A stretch of DNA of 64,000 bases. Origin: Bradyrhizobium sp. CCGB01. Its GTDB lineage: Bacteria; Pseudomonadota; Alphaproteobacteria; Rhizobiales; Xanthobacteraceae. The translations under genes were made by a program, and so were the position numbers. A model generated the notes under the pieces. That model was not told the origin of the DNA. It made no database searches and saw nothing but the letters and a program-made list of their open reading frames with translations. The stretch covers positions 6,572,001 to 6,636,000 of the forward strand of contig NZ_JANADK010000001.1 of NCBI RefSeq assembly GCF_024199795.1, given 5' to 3'. Position 1 is the first letter of the stretch. Every line of letters starts with the position of its first letter. Shown here one piece after another: positions 26,417 through 35,178 of the stretch.

Positions 26417-27013
26417 GTGACGGACGAAGCTGCGCACGAGGAGACGGGCCCAGCGCTCGCACTCAGCGTCGCCCTGCTGCTGGGCGTCTTCGCAAGCCTC
26501 GTCACCGCACCGGGCGCGGAAGGCATTTTCGGTGCGTACCTCGCCGCCCTGATGCTCGCGATCGCGGCGAACGATGCCCGCCACTTTCTGATTCCGAACG
26601 AGCTGACGGCGACGGCCTTCGCGCTCGCCTTGCTCCGCGCCGGCGCGTTCGTGCCTGATGTTGGCGTCGAGGCCCTGCTCTGGCCGGTGGCCCGCGCGGC
26701 CGCCGTCGCGCTGCCGCTGCTGCTGCTGATGGTGTCCTACCGGCGCTGGCGCGGCCGCGACGGGCTTGGGCTCGGTGACGTCAAGCTCGGAGCGGTCTGC
26801 GGCGCCTGGCTCGATCTGGCCACCGTGGTCGCAGTGATCGAGCTTGCGGCGCTGGCTGCGATCGCGGCTTATCTCGCCAATGCTGCGCTAAGGCGAGAGC
26901 GGCTCCGCGGCACGGCTTTCCTGCCGTTCGGCCTGTTCCTGGCTCCGGCGATCTGGATCGGCTGGCTGGGCGAGACCTGGTACGCCAACTGGCTCGGCGG
27001 CTGGCCGGGCTAA
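26417..27013 (+). CDS. gspO: Short type IV prepilin peptidase (A24 domain only), GspO-like
   Basis: A 198-residue membrane protein with the two catalytic aspartates of the A24 family: ANDARHFLIPNEL and GLGLGDVKLGA. It lacks the N-terminal methyltransferase domain with its cysteine motif found in full-length GspO/PilD (about 290 residues), so it may cleave pseudopilins without methylating them, as CpaA-type peptidases do. GTG starts four bases after gspD. Processing of the G-K pseudopilins is inferred from position. Confidence 0.88.
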   Translation: MTDEAAHEETGPALALSVALLLGVFASLVTAPGAEGIFGAYLAALMLAIAANDARHFLIPNELTATAFALALLRAGAFVPDVGVEALLWPVARAAAVALPLLLLMVSYRRWRGRDGLGLGDVKLGAVCGAWLDLATVVAVIELAALAAIAAYLANAALRRERLRGTAFLPFGLFLAPAIWIGWLGETWYANWLGGWPG

Positions 27014-27278
27014 CGCGCGACGACCGGGATATCGTGATTACCGAGGCCCGATCTCAAAAAATCGAAAAACAACCCCATGCACAGTAGACGGAGGCAGCTT
27101 TATCAATGACTTGGCTACGACCCGAATGCTCTACGGATTTTACGAAGCGATTTGACTCGTCGGGCAAAACACCGGCATGATGTCATCATGGCGGTGGTGC
27201 TCGCTCCGCTCCTCCGCGCCGACCACCTCGCCAGCCAGGACCGGCGCGACACTCATCGATCCCAAGAAGTGCCGGCGG

Positions 27279-27779
27279 TCAGTGCTCGCGGCTCGGCGCC
27301 CATTCCAGCGCCCGCAGGCGAGCCTGGGCGATCTCTCCGCGCGTCATCTTGGTGGTGACGGCATCGCGGATCCGGGCCCGCGCCTCGCGCGCCGGCGGCG
27401 GCGAGGCGGCCGTCGACAGATTGAGCCATTTGGAAGCCTCGACGATGTCCTGCGGCACGCCCTGGCCGCGGTCGTAGAGCAGCCCCAGCGAATATTGGGC
27501 GCGGGTGTCGCCCTGCTCCGCCGCGCGGCGGTACCACATCGCGGCTTCCGTGTAGTTCAGCGGCACGCCGCGGCCGGTCTCGAACAGGAAGCCGAGATAG
27601 GTCTGCGCCGCGCGATTGCCGCGCTCGGCGAGCGGAATGAAGATGCGGGAGGCCGTCCCATAATCCTGGCGCTGGAACGCGGCGACGCCCTGGCGCAACG
27701 ACTGGGCGTGGGCGGGCGCGGCGAGCACAAGCGCAAGCATCGGCAACAGCCAAAGTCCTCGTCGTGTCGAGCCTCGCAT
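27279..27779 (-). CDS. Exported Sel1-repeat protein
   Basis: A 166-residue protein with a signal peptide (basic start, LWLLPMLALVLAAPAHAQ, cleavage after AHA). Two clear Sel1/TPR-like repeats follow: TYLGFLFETGRGVPLNYTEA and YSLGLLYDRGQGVPQDIVEA. Sel1 repeats are protein-binding scaffolds, here periplasmic. ATG is preferred over a TTG four codons earlier. It is convergent with the T2SS gspO gene; no functional link is visible. The roughly 265 bp between gspO and this gene hold no gene I can identify. Confidence 0.85.
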   Translation of the reverse strand: MRGSTRRGLWLLPMLALVLAAPAHAQSLRQGVAAFQRQDYGTASRIFIPLAERGNRAAQTYLGFLFETGRGVPLNYTEAAMWYRRAAEQGDTRAQYSLGLLYDRGQGVPQDIVEASKWLNLSTAASPPPAREARARIRDAVTTKMTRGEIAQARLRALEWAPSREH

Positions 27780-27907
27780 CCGTCCCCGCAAAACCGTCCG
27801 GCGAAGCCCCGATCGAGGGTCTTCATCTCACCCGCTTGCCTACCTGCATCGCCAGACTAGTGCACGGATACTGGAGAATCCAGAGTTGCAGTGAGGACGC
27901 CGATCGA

Positions 27908-28043
27908 TCAGATCAGATTATAATCGCCGACATGGTGCTGCGCCATCTCGGACACGTTGTCGAACACGAAATGAGCGTCCGTCATGTCCGTCAGCTGTTG
28001 GGCCTTGGCCGCCAACACTGAAACGAGCTGCGGGTCGCAGGCG
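27908..28043 (-). pseudogene. Truncated ORF of unknown family at the duplication boundary
   Basis: The minus-strand frame reads ACDPQLVSVLAAKAQQLTDM, then TDAHFVFDNVSEMAQHHVGD, YNLI and stop, with natural-looking protein composition. Going upstream the frame runs into the start of the duplicated block at about 28.04 kb, where protein-like character ends. It could be the C-terminus of a gene cut by the duplication, or a 36-residue gene from an internal GTG. I do not recognise it. The adjacent 130 bp toward the Sel1 gene show nothing else. Confidence 0.35.
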
Positions 28044-28708
28044 GGTGATTCTAGCTTCAGAGGCTTGTCTTAAATTTGGTGTCCGTGCCTGACCCCGTAA
28101 GCCATAAATTCCATAGTCATACGTGCGGACACAATGCAGGTTCCGCCTGCGACAATGTTTTATAAAGGGACATGATGAAACTCGGCCCATTGTCAGCCGG
28201 ACTGATCGGTGCCCTGGCGGTGTTCGCCGGACCGGATCGCATGCCCATCGGAGAACAGCCTGTCATGGTCGGGAAAGCCAAGGCGGACGACAGCGCCAAG
28301 GAAAGTGCCAAGGGAAGCCAAACGGAGGGAGGACGCGCTTCCTCCATGCCAATGGCCCGCGATCCTTCCGCCGCGGTGGCGGAGGAATACGAAGCCGCCC
28401 GCCGGAAGGGAACCCGGGAGGCGTTCGAGCTCTTCATTGCACGGCATGGCGATGACCCGCTGGCCGAGCGGGCGCGCAGCGCGCTGAAGCGCCTGTCGCG
28501 CTGATCCCCTTCACCCGGTGCAGCCAGCCAATCAGGCCGGCCCCCGTCAGGCATTGCATTTTGACAGGCGGCATCCGCGCCGGCGCAGACTTGCCGCATG
28601 ATGTTTCGGCACTATGGTGGCTCTGCAATCTGTCCCGGAGCCTTTCACGATGCCCTTTCCGCATGCCTCGGAAGCCCTGTCGCGCTTCACCGTGCTCGAT
28701 CTGACCCG
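28037..28708. repeat. Segmental duplication, copy 2 (partner at 10485-11172)
   Basis: This is the same leader, small gene, spacer and CoA-transferase start as copy 1, in the same orientation. Here the CoA-transferase gene continues intact, so this is probably the ancestral arrangement. The leader differs from copy 1 by several short deletions, and the small gene carries 12 extra bases (a repeat of GCCAAGGAAAGT-like sequence). Confidence 0.85.
28172..28504 (+). CDS. Small exported or membrane-anchored protein of unknown function, duplicate copy 2
   Basis: The 110-residue counterpart of the protein at 10633, with KESAKGSQ where copy 1 has KESQ. It starts MMKLGPLSAGLIGALAVFAG, followed by a charged linker and a helical C-terminus (FELFIARHGDDPLAERARSA). 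AAAGGGA lies just before the two ATGs. It ends about 145 bp before the CoA-transferase start and may share its transcript. Function unknown. Confidence 0.7.
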   Translation: MMKLGPLSAGLIGALAVFAGPDRMPIGEQPVMVGKAKADDSAKESAKGSQTEGGRASSMPMARDPSAAVAEEYEAARRKGTREAFELFIARHGDDPLAERARSALKRLSR

Positions 28709-29843
28709 CGTCCGGTCCGGGCCAACCTGCGTGCGGCAGCTCGCGGATTGGGGCGCCAATGTCGTCAAGATCGACGCGCTGACCGAGGATGCCGGCGGCG
28801 AGCAGCCTGGCGGGCCGCGGCGGGGTTCCGACTTCCAGAATTTGCACCGCAACAAGCGGGCAATGACGCTGAACCTGAAGGACGAGCGCGGGCTCGCGGT
28901 GTTCAAGCGCCTCGCCGCCAAGGCCGACGTCGTGGTCGAGAATTTCCGTCCCGACGTGAAGAAGAAGCTCGGCATCGACTATGAGAGCCTGCGCGAGATC
29001 AACCCGCGCATCGTCTATGGCAGCATCTCCGGCTTTGGCCAGGACGGGCCGTATCACAAGCGCCCCGGCTTCGATCAGATCGCGCAGGGCATGGGCGGAC
29101 TGATGTCGATCACCGGCGCACCGGGGGAAGGCCCGATGCGGGTCGGCATTCCCGTCGCCGACCTCACGGCCGGCCTGTTCTGTGCCATGGGCATCCTCAC
29201 CGCGCTGCTCGAGCGCGAGGTCTCGGGCAAGGGCCAGTGGGTGCAAACCTCGCTGCTGCAGGCCCAGATCTTCATGCTCGACTTCCAGGCCGCACGCTGG
29301 CTCATGGAGAAGGAGGTCGCCAAGCAGGCCGGCAACAACCACCCGACCAGCATCCCGACCGGCGTGTTCAAGACCTCGGACGGCTACATCAACATTGCCA
29401 CGACCGGCGGTCGGATCTGGGAGCGTTGTGCACAAGCGATCGGCGCCCCTGAGCTCTACAGCCATCCCGATTATGCGACGGCGCCGGCCCGTTCCAGGAA
29501 TCGCGACGCGCTCAACGCCGAGATCGAGAAGCGCACGGTCGCGAAGTCGACCGAGACCTGGGTCCGCGAGCTCAACGACGCGGGTGTGCCCTGCGGGCCG
29601 ATCTACGCCATCGACCAGATGTTCGAGGATGCGCAGGTCAAACATCTCGGCATCGCGCAGGACGTGCCGAACGACGAGGACCGTCACATCCGACTGGTCG
29701 GCCAGCCCGTGACGCTGTCGCGGACGCCGAGCAAGATGGTGGCGCGGCCGCCGGAATTCGGCGAGCAGACCGACGAGGTCTTGAAGGAGTTCGGCTTCGG
29801 CGCGGACGAGATTGCGAAGCTCCGGGATGGCAAGGTGGTGTGA
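28650..29843 (+). CDS. CaiB/BaiF family III CoA-transferase
   Basis: A 397-residue cytoplasmic enzyme that moves CoA between carboxylic acids through an aspartyl-CoA thioester. The catalytic aspartate lies in the family motif KRPGFDQIAQGMGGLMSITG. The N-terminus FTVLDLTRVRSGPTCVRQLA and C-terminal LVGQPVTLSRTPSKMVARPP are typical of formyl-CoA/succinyl-CoA transferase relatives. ATG at MPFPHASEA has CGGAG upstream; the 12-codon longer form is less likely. The substrate cannot be read. It is the intact relative of the two relics at 11.1 and 12.5 kb. Confidence 0.93.
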   Translation: MPFPHASEALSRFTVLDLTRVRSGPTCVRQLADWGANVVKIDALTEDAGGEQPGGPRRGSDFQNLHRNKRAMTLNLKDERGLAVFKRLAAKADVVVENFRPDVKKKLGIDYESLREINPRIVYGSISGFGQDGPYHKRPGFDQIAQGMGGLMSITGAPGEGPMRVGIPVADLTAGLFCAMGILTALLEREVSGKGQWVQTSLLQAQIFMLDFQAARWLMEKEVAKQAGNNHPTSIPTGVFKTSDGYINIATTGGRIWERCAQAIGAPELYSHPDYATAPARSRNRDALNAEIEKRTVAKSTETWVRELNDAGVPCGPIYAIDQMFEDAQVKHLGIAQDVPNDEDRHIRLVGQPVTLSRTPSKMVARPPEFGEQTDEVLKEFGFGADEIAKLRDGKVV

Positions 29844-29858
29844 GGAAGACAGAAACGA

Positions 29859-29885
29859 CAAAGCCCGGCGCGAGGCCGGGCTTTG
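29859..29885. terminator. Bidirectional stem-loop between CoA-transferase and barrel genes
   Basis: CAAAGCCCGGC and GCCGGGCTTTG form an 11-bp stem with a 5-base loop. It lies between two convergent genes, and the A/T-rich outer ends give a short U tract in both directions. A good intrinsic terminator for both. Confidence 0.85.
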
Positions 29886-29909
29886 CTTCATGTTGACGCC
29901 TTTGTTGAC

Positions 29910-30785
29910 TTAGTACTTGGCAACCACCGGGCCACCAAACTGATAGTTGATGCCGGCGCGAAGGATGTGATCGGTGAAGCGCGACGAGACGTTGGCACTG
30001 ATCGTGGAGGCCGGTGCCAGCGTGAACGGACCGGACGAGAAGCGACCGAGATCCATGTAGAGATATTCGAGCTTGGCGCTCCAGTTCTGGGTGATCTTGC
30101 CTTCGACACCCACACCCGCGGTCCAGCCGGCGCGCGTCGCCGAGTTCGAGCCGACCGAGGCGATCGCCACACCCGCGGGGGTGAAGCCGGTCATGGTGCC
30201 CGTGGTCTTGATCTCGCCGAAGGCCAAACCGCCGGTGCCGTAGAACAGCACCTTGGGGGTCGCCAGAATGCCAACGCGGCCGCGGAGCGTGCCGAACCAT
30301 TGCAGATGTTGGTCGATCGTCAGAGTGGTGCCGGTCAGGGCGCCGGGCGGGAGGAACGTCAGGCCGGGAAGGCAGGGTCCGGCGATCGGAAAGACGGCAC
30401 TACCGGCGCAGTTGAAGCCGGCTCTGCCCTTCTCACCGGACCATTGCAGGTCGCCCTCAATGCTATAGACCCAGTTGGCGTTCTGCCAGTTGTAGCCGGC
30501 CTGACCGCCCGCGATGCCGCCGTTCATGTCAAACGACGCATTGGTGATGGAGCCGGCCGGGGGCGCGACCGCCGCGCCGGTCGCCGAATTGAAGTAGGAA
30601 ACGTCGGAGCGCGAGCGGCCCCAGCTATAGCCGCCATTGCCGCCGACATAGAAGCCAGTCCAGCTCCAGACCGGATCGACCATGACCGGCGCCTTGACGT
30701 AGGGCCTTGCCGCAAGATCGGCCGCCAGCGCGCCCGTCGCGAACAGCGACATCGCTGCCGCCATTCCAATCACTATCCGCTTCAT
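29910..30785 (-). CDS. Outer-membrane beta-barrel protein, Omp25/RopB-like
   Basis: A 291-residue protein with a clear signal peptide (MKRIVIGMAAAMSLFATGAL, cleavage after ALA), then ADLAARPY and the family opening WSWTGFYVGGNGGYSWGRS. Alternating beta strands follow, ending in an aromatic-terminated strand (INYQFGGPVVAKY) suited to BAM insertion. Such eight-stranded barrels are abundant surface proteins in rhizobia. The ATG with the signal peptide is chosen over a longer open frame. It is convergent with the CoA-transferase gene, sharing a terminator. Confidence 0.9.
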   Translation of the reverse strand: MKRIVIGMAAAMSLFATGALAADLAARPYVKAPVMVDPVWSWTGFYVGGNGGYSWGRSRSDVSYFNSATGAAVAPPAGSITNASFDMNGGIAGGQAGYNWQNANWVYSIEGDLQWSGEKGRAGFNCAGSAVFPIAGPCLPGLTFLPPGALTGTTLTIDQHLQWFGTLRGRVGILATPKVLFYGTGGLAFGEIKTTGTMTGFTPAGVAIASVGSNSATRAGWTAGVGVEGKITQNWSAKLEYLYMDLGRFSSGPFTLAPASTISANVSSRFTDHILRAGINYQFGGPVVAKY

Positions 30786-30932
30786 ATTCCTCTTCCGCCC
30801 GAATTTGTGATCAAAACATACGCCGAGCGGCGCCGAAGGGCTGTGCCAGGTCAGCAACAAGCAGAAACAATCGGGGCGTGTGGCACTCCGGACTACGACG
30901 ACATCATTAACTTACGCCGTTGAATCCACGAA

Positions 30933-32459
30933 TTATTCGGGTTTATCGCGATGTCGCTTTAGTCCCTGTGTCAATCCGACGCGGGAAAGCAGACCATCGA
31001 TCACCGACCAGAACAGCAGCACAATCGCCAAGGTTGTGATCGAGCCGACCAGGCCGTTTGACCAAAACACCTTGAGATTGCCGCCGGAGCCGATCATCGA
31101 CAGGCGGAAGGCATCCTCGGCGCGGTTGCCGAGCACGAGCGCCAGGGTGAACGGCGCGAGCGGGATGCCGATCTTCTTGAAGACGTAGCCGACGACGCCA
31201 AAGCCCAGCATCAGCCAGATGTCGAACATCGCGTTCTGGATCGCATAGGCGCCGATCGCGCAGGACACCACGATCATCGGCGCCACCGCGGCGAACGGCA
31301 CGCGCAGGATCGAAGCGAAGATCGGCACCGTCGTCAGCACCAGCACGAGGCCGACGACATTGCCGAGATACATCGAGGCGATCAGGCCCCAGACGAAGTC
31401 CTTGTGCTCGACGAACAGCAGCGGACCCGGATTGAGTCCCCACACCATCAACCCGCCGAGCAGAATCGCGGCCGTGCCGGAGCCGGGAATGCCGAGCGCC
31501 AGCATCGGCAGCAGCGCCGAGGTGCCGGAGGCATGCGCCGCCGTCTCCGGCGCGAACACGCCCTCGATGCGACCCTTGCCAAAACTCTCGGGATCCTTGG
31601 AAAAGCGCTTTGCGAGGTTGTAGCCCATGAAGGAGGCCGCGATCGCACCGCCCGGGGTGATGCCGAGCCAGCAGCCGATGAAGGAGGAGCGCAGCAGCGT
31701 CACCCAGTATTTCGGCAGGTCCTTCCAGACGCCGAGCACGACGCGAAGCGAAATGCTGGCGGCGTGGCCGCGCAGCGCCAGTCGCTCCTCCATCGTCAGC
31801 AGGATCTCGCTGATGCCGAACAGGCCGATGACGGCGACGAGGAAGTTGATGCCGCGCAAAAGCTCGGCCGAGCCGAAGGTCATGCGCAACTGGCCTGACA
31901 CGGTATCCATGCCGACGCCGGCGAGCAAAAGGCCGAGCGACATCGAGATGACGGTCTTGTGCTTGGCCTCGCGCCCGAGGCCGACGAAGGAGCAGAAGGT
32001 CAGCAGATAAACCGCGAAGAACTCCGGCGGGCCGAACTTCAGCGCAAAGGACGAGATCATCGGCGCGAGGAAGGTGATCAGCAGCACCGCGACCAGCGAG
32101 CCGATGAAGGAGGACGTGAACGCCGCGGTGAGCGCCTCCGCCGCCCTGCCCTGCTGCGCCATCGGATAGCCGTCGAACGTGGTCGCGACCGACCAGGCCT
32201 CACCGGGGATGTTGAACAGGATCGAGGTGATCGCGCCGCCGAACAGCGCGCCCCAGTAGATGCAGGACAGCATCACGATCGCCGAGGTCGGATCCATCGT
32301 GAAGGTGAGCGGCAGCAGGATCGCAACGCCGTTGGGGCCGCCGAGTCCGGGCAGCACGCCGACGAAGATGCCGAGCACCAGCCCGACCATCATCAGCACG
32401 AGCGTCTTCCACGTCAGCAGGACGGCGAAGCCATGAAGCAAGAGACCGAGAGCTTCCAT
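30933..32459 (-). CDS. tctA: Tripartite tricarboxylate transporter large membrane subunit TctA
   Basis: A 508-residue permease with about 12 helices. Signatures are FVGVLPGLGGPNGVAILLPL near the N-terminus and LALGIPGSGTAAILLGGLMV in the second half, the paired glycine-rich motifs of TctA. It forms the sodium- or proton-driven channel with TctB and takes substrate from the periplasmic TctC-type protein. The order in the transcript is tctC-tctB-tctA. The substrate is unknown; a carboxylate is likely. Confidence 0.95.
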   Translation of the reverse strand: MEALGLLLHGFAVLLTWKTLVLMMVGLVLGIFVGVLPGLGGPNGVAILLPLTFTMDPTSAIVMLSCIYWGALFGGAITSILFNIPGEAWSVATTFDGYPMAQQGRAAEALTAAFTSSFIGSLVAVLLITFLAPMISSFALKFGPPEFFAVYLLTFCSFVGLGREAKHKTVISMSLGLLLAGVGMDTVSGQLRMTFGSAELLRGINFLVAVIGLFGISEILLTMEERLALRGHAASISLRVVLGVWKDLPKYWVTLLRSSFIGCWLGITPGGAIAASFMGYNLAKRFSKDPESFGKGRIEGVFAPETAAHASGTSALLPMLALGIPGSGTAAILLGGLMVWGLNPGPLLFVEHKDFVWGLIASMYLGNVVGLVLVLTTVPIFASILRVPFAAVAPMIVVSCAIGAYAIQNAMFDIWLMLGFGVVGYVFKKIGIPLAPFTLALVLGNRAEDAFRLSMIGSGGNLKVFWSNGLVGSITTLAIVLLFWSVIDGLLSRVGLTQGLKRHRDKPE

Positions 32460-32470
32460 CGCGGGTCCGC

Positions 32471-33013
32471 CTAGTGGCCGAAGGCCGCTTCGAGCGGCCC
32501 CTTCGGCATGATGACGTCGAAGGCGATGTCGAAGGTGACGAACATGATCGCCGTGAACAGGAAGGCGGTGAGCAGCGACTTCCACAGCGCGATCTTGCCG
32601 ACGAGCCGCATGAAGCCCGCGATCAGCAGGAAGCTCGCGACGTAGAGGCCGAGGAACTGCATCACCAGGCAGAACAGCAGCGTCGGCGCGAACACCGCCA
32701 TCACGCGCCGCGCCTGCGCACGCGTGACGAAGCTTTCGGACGCCGCGCGGTGCGCCACGAACGCCGCAATCAGGCCATAGAGGCTGCCGCCCCCGAGGAT
32801 GACGGAAAGATAGAACGGGAAATAGCCGGGCTCAGGCCCGGTGGAATCCCAGGAGGCGCCGGTGCGCCAATTGTCGTAGCCGAGCGTTGCGGCCAACGCG
32901 AGCAACAGCAGACAGACGCATATCTCGATCGTGCCGGAGGAGACGACGGAGGGCGAGTCGTCTTCAGGCGCGGTCGGGTCGTCGACGACGATTTCAAGAT
33001 CGGTTTGGGACAT
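32471..33013 (-). CDS. tctB: Tripartite tricarboxylate transporter small membrane subunit TctB
   Basis: A 180-residue protein with four membrane helices after a 28-residue acidic N-terminal tail. GPEPGYFPFYLSVILGGGSL is the typical TctB first loop. It precedes tctA by 11 bp and follows tctC across a palindromic element. Confidence 0.92.
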   Translation of the reverse strand: MSQTDLEIVVDDPTAPEDDSPSVVSSGTIEICVCLLLLALAATLGYDNWRTGASWDSTGPEPGYFPFYLSVILGGGSLYGLIAAFVAHRAASESFVTRAQARRVMAVFAPTLLFCLVMQFLGLYVASFLLIAGFMRLVGKIALWKSLLTAFLFTAIMFVTFDIAFDVIMPKGPLEAAFGH

Positions 33014-33044
33014 GAGCTGACAACAAACGCTGCGGCTGATCCCT

Positions 33045-33197
33045 TCGCCCCGCTTGCGGGGAGAGGGTTAGGGTGAGGGGGAGTCTCCACGGGGACGGTG
33101 AGAGTTGGACTCGCGGAGAGTCCCCCTCACCCGGATTGCGCTGGACGATGCTTCGCATCGCCAGGTGCAATCCGACCTCTCCCCGCAAGCGGGGCGA
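33045..33197. repeat. Palindromic intergenic repeat between tctC and tctB
   Basis: The outer 22-bp arms (beginning TCGCCCCGCTTGCGGGG) are perfectly complementary. Each arm carries its own small hairpin CCCCGCTTGCGGGG, and the interior holds further inverted segments (GGGGGAGTCTCC against GGAGAGTCCCCC, TGCGCTGGACGATG). This is the form of the dispersed palindromic elements of Bradyrhizobium. It lies inside an operon, so it could modulate tctBA expression relative to tctC. Confidence 0.85.
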
Positions 33198-33212
33198 GGT
33201 GAAGAAGAGCAG

Positions 33213-34199
33213 TTACTTCGCGACGAATCCGGCTTCCGTCATCAGCGACTTGTTGGTGGCATCGTCCTCCTCGAGGAATTGCACCATGTCCTTGCCGGTG
33301 AGGAAGATCGGCTTCAGCGCCTGCTTTTCCATGTAGTCCTTGTACTCGGCGGTCTGCGTCACCTTGTGGAACAGATCGACATAGAACGCCTGCTGCTCCG
33401 GCGTCACCTTGCCGGGCAGGAACATCGCGCGCAGCATCAGATACTGGACGTCGACGCCCTCCTCCTTGCAGGTCGGGATGTCGGCCCAGGACTGCGTGTC
33501 CGTGACCTTGCTGGTGTAGGAGATGCGCTCCTTGTCGAACACGCAGAGCGGCCGCACCTGGCCCGCACGCCAGACTTCAAGGTTTTCGGACGGGTTGTTG
33601 ACGTTGGATTCGGTGTGGTTGCCGACGAGCTGGGTCGCGGCCTCGCCGCCCGACTTGTAGGGCAGATAGGAGAACTTCGCGCCGGTCTTCTGCTCGAGGA
33701 AGACGGTCAGCACGTGGTCCTCGCGCTTGGAGCCGGTGCCGCCCATCTTGAACGGCGAGCTCGCCGCCTTCGCGGCTGCGACGAATTCCTTCACCGTCTT
33801 CGGGCCTGCGCTGTTGTCCCACAGCACGAACTGGTCGAGCGCGATCACGGAGACCGGGGTCAGTTCGCGCCAGTTGAACGGGATCTTCGCCGACAGCGGC
33901 AGCATGTAGATCAGCGAATAGGCGATCAGCACCTTGTTCGGATCGCCCTCGCTCGACTTCATGTACATCAGCGCTTCCGCGCCCGAGGCGCCGCCCTTGA
34001 GCGAGACGACCATCGGCTGCTTCATCAGATTGTTCTTCTGGATCGCGGCCTGCATCATCCGCGCCATCTGGTCGGACGCACCGCCCGCACCGGCCGCCAC
34101 CACGATCTCGACGGGTTTGGTCGGTTCCCAGCCGGCAAAGGCCGGCGTGCTCAGAAACAAGGCCGTCGCAGCCCCGACGGCTTTCACTGGAATTCGCAC
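33213..34199 (-). CDS. tctC: Periplasmic Bug/TctC-type solute-binding protein
   Basis: A 328-residue protein with a signal peptide (VKAVGAATALFLSTPAFA) and the TctC domain: KPVEIVVAAGAGGASDQMAR is the ligand-binding opening, and FKMGGTGSKREDHVLTVFLE the middle. It is the receptor for the TctAB permease downstream. Start is GTG with AGGGGAC upstream; a second GTG four codons later is possible. The 130 bp upstream probably hold the operon promoter. Confidence 0.93.
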   Translation of the reverse strand: MRIPVKAVGAATALFLSTPAFAGWEPTKPVEIVVAAGAGGASDQMARMMQAAIQKNNLMKQPMVVSLKGGASGAEALMYMKSSEGDPNKVLIAYSLIYMLPLSAKIPFNWRELTPVSVIALDQFVLWDNSAGPKTVKEFVAAAKAASSPFKMGGTGSKREDHVLTVFLEQKTGAKFSYLPYKSGGEAATQLVGNHTESNVNNPSENLEVWRAGQVRPLCVFDKERISYTSKVTDTQSWADIPTCKEEGVDVQYLMLRAMFLPGKVTPEQQAFYVDLFHKVTQTAEYKDYMEKQALKPIFLTGKDMVQFLEEDDATNKSLMTEAGFVAK

Positions 34200-34331
34200 G
34201 AGTTTCGTCCCCTGGTTATTATTGGCTTTGTGATGCCGGGAAATTTATCGATGCATTGTGCGGACTAAAGGTTGCGAGTTCAAGCCGGCGGACATTCCGC
34301 CGCATATGACTTTCGGCTGACGAAGCGCGCG

Positions 34332-35129
34332 CTATCTGCCCTTCCAGTTCGGCGTACGCTTGTTGAGGAAGGCGTCCATGCCCTCGCGGAAATCCTCGCT
34401 CATATAGGCCTTGAGGATCAGATCCTCGCCCTCTTCGCGCGACAGCGTGCGGCGGATGCGGCGCACCGCCTCCTTGGTCGCTTCCAGCGTGAGCGGCGCG
34501 TGGCTCGCGACGAGCTTTGCGGTCTCGTCGGCACGGCGCTGCAGCGTCTCGACGTCGGGGACGACCTCGTTGAGCAGGCCGAGCGACAGCGCTTCCTGCG
34601 CCTCGACGAGGCGCGCCTTGAAGATCAGATCCTTGGTGCGGGCCGGACCGACCAGCGAGACGACACGGCTGATGTTGGACATCGACAGGCAGTTGCCGAG
34701 CGTGCGTGCGATCGGAAAGCCGATGCGCGTCGTCTCGGTTCCGATGCGAAGGTCGCAGCAGGCCGCAATGCCGGCGCCGCCGCCGGTGCAGGCGCCCGCG
34801 ATCGCCGCGATCACGGGCACGCGGCACTGCTCGAGCGTGCCGAGCACGCGGTCGATGCGGGCCTCGTAGTCGAGCGCGTCCTGCGCGGTTTTGAACGCAC
34901 GAAACTGAGAAATGTCGGTGCCGGAGGCGAACGCCTTGTCGCCGGCGCCGGTCAGGATCAGCGCCTTGATCGAGCGGTCGGCGTTGATCTCCTGGCAGAT
35001 CTCCGCCATGCGGTCATACATGGCGAAGGTCATGGCGTTGCGCGCCTGGGGGCGGTTGAAGGTGATCCGCGCGATGCCGTCCGTGACGGAGTAGAGCAGG
35101 TCTTCGTTAGCGGTCGTCGGTGCGTTCAT
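34332..35129 (-). CDS. Enoyl-CoA hydratase/isomerase family protein
   Basis: A 265-residue crotonase-fold enzyme. ARITFNRPQARNAMTFAMYD is the family start, LTGAGDKAFASGTDISQF the CoA-binding loop, and IAGACTGGGAGIAACCDLRI the oxyanion-hole segment. Crotonases hydrate, isomerise or cleave acyl-CoA thioesters; which reaction cannot be told. It is the last gene of a minus-strand run that starts with the aminotransferases. Confidence 0.92.
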   Translation of the reverse strand: MNAPTTANEDLLYSVTDGIARITFNRPQARNAMTFAMYDRMAEICQEINADRSIKALILTGAGDKAFASGTDISQFRAFKTAQDALDYEARIDRVLGTLEQCRVPVIAAIAGACTGGGAGIAACCDLRIGTETTRIGFPIARTLGNCLSMSNISRVVSLVGPARTKDLIFKARLVEAQEALSLGLLNEVVPDVETLQRRADETAKLVASHAPLTLEATKEAVRRIRRTLSREEGEDLILKAYMSEDFREGMDAFLNKRTPNWKGR

Positions 35130-35178
35130 CGCGCGCTCACTTCTTCTTCAAATTAGATAGATCAAGCCACCTGGGCCT

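Noticed and set aside
23991..26420. An 809-codon frame overlapping gspD
   Set aside because: Product is Arg/Ala-rich shadow; gspD in another frame has secretin domains.
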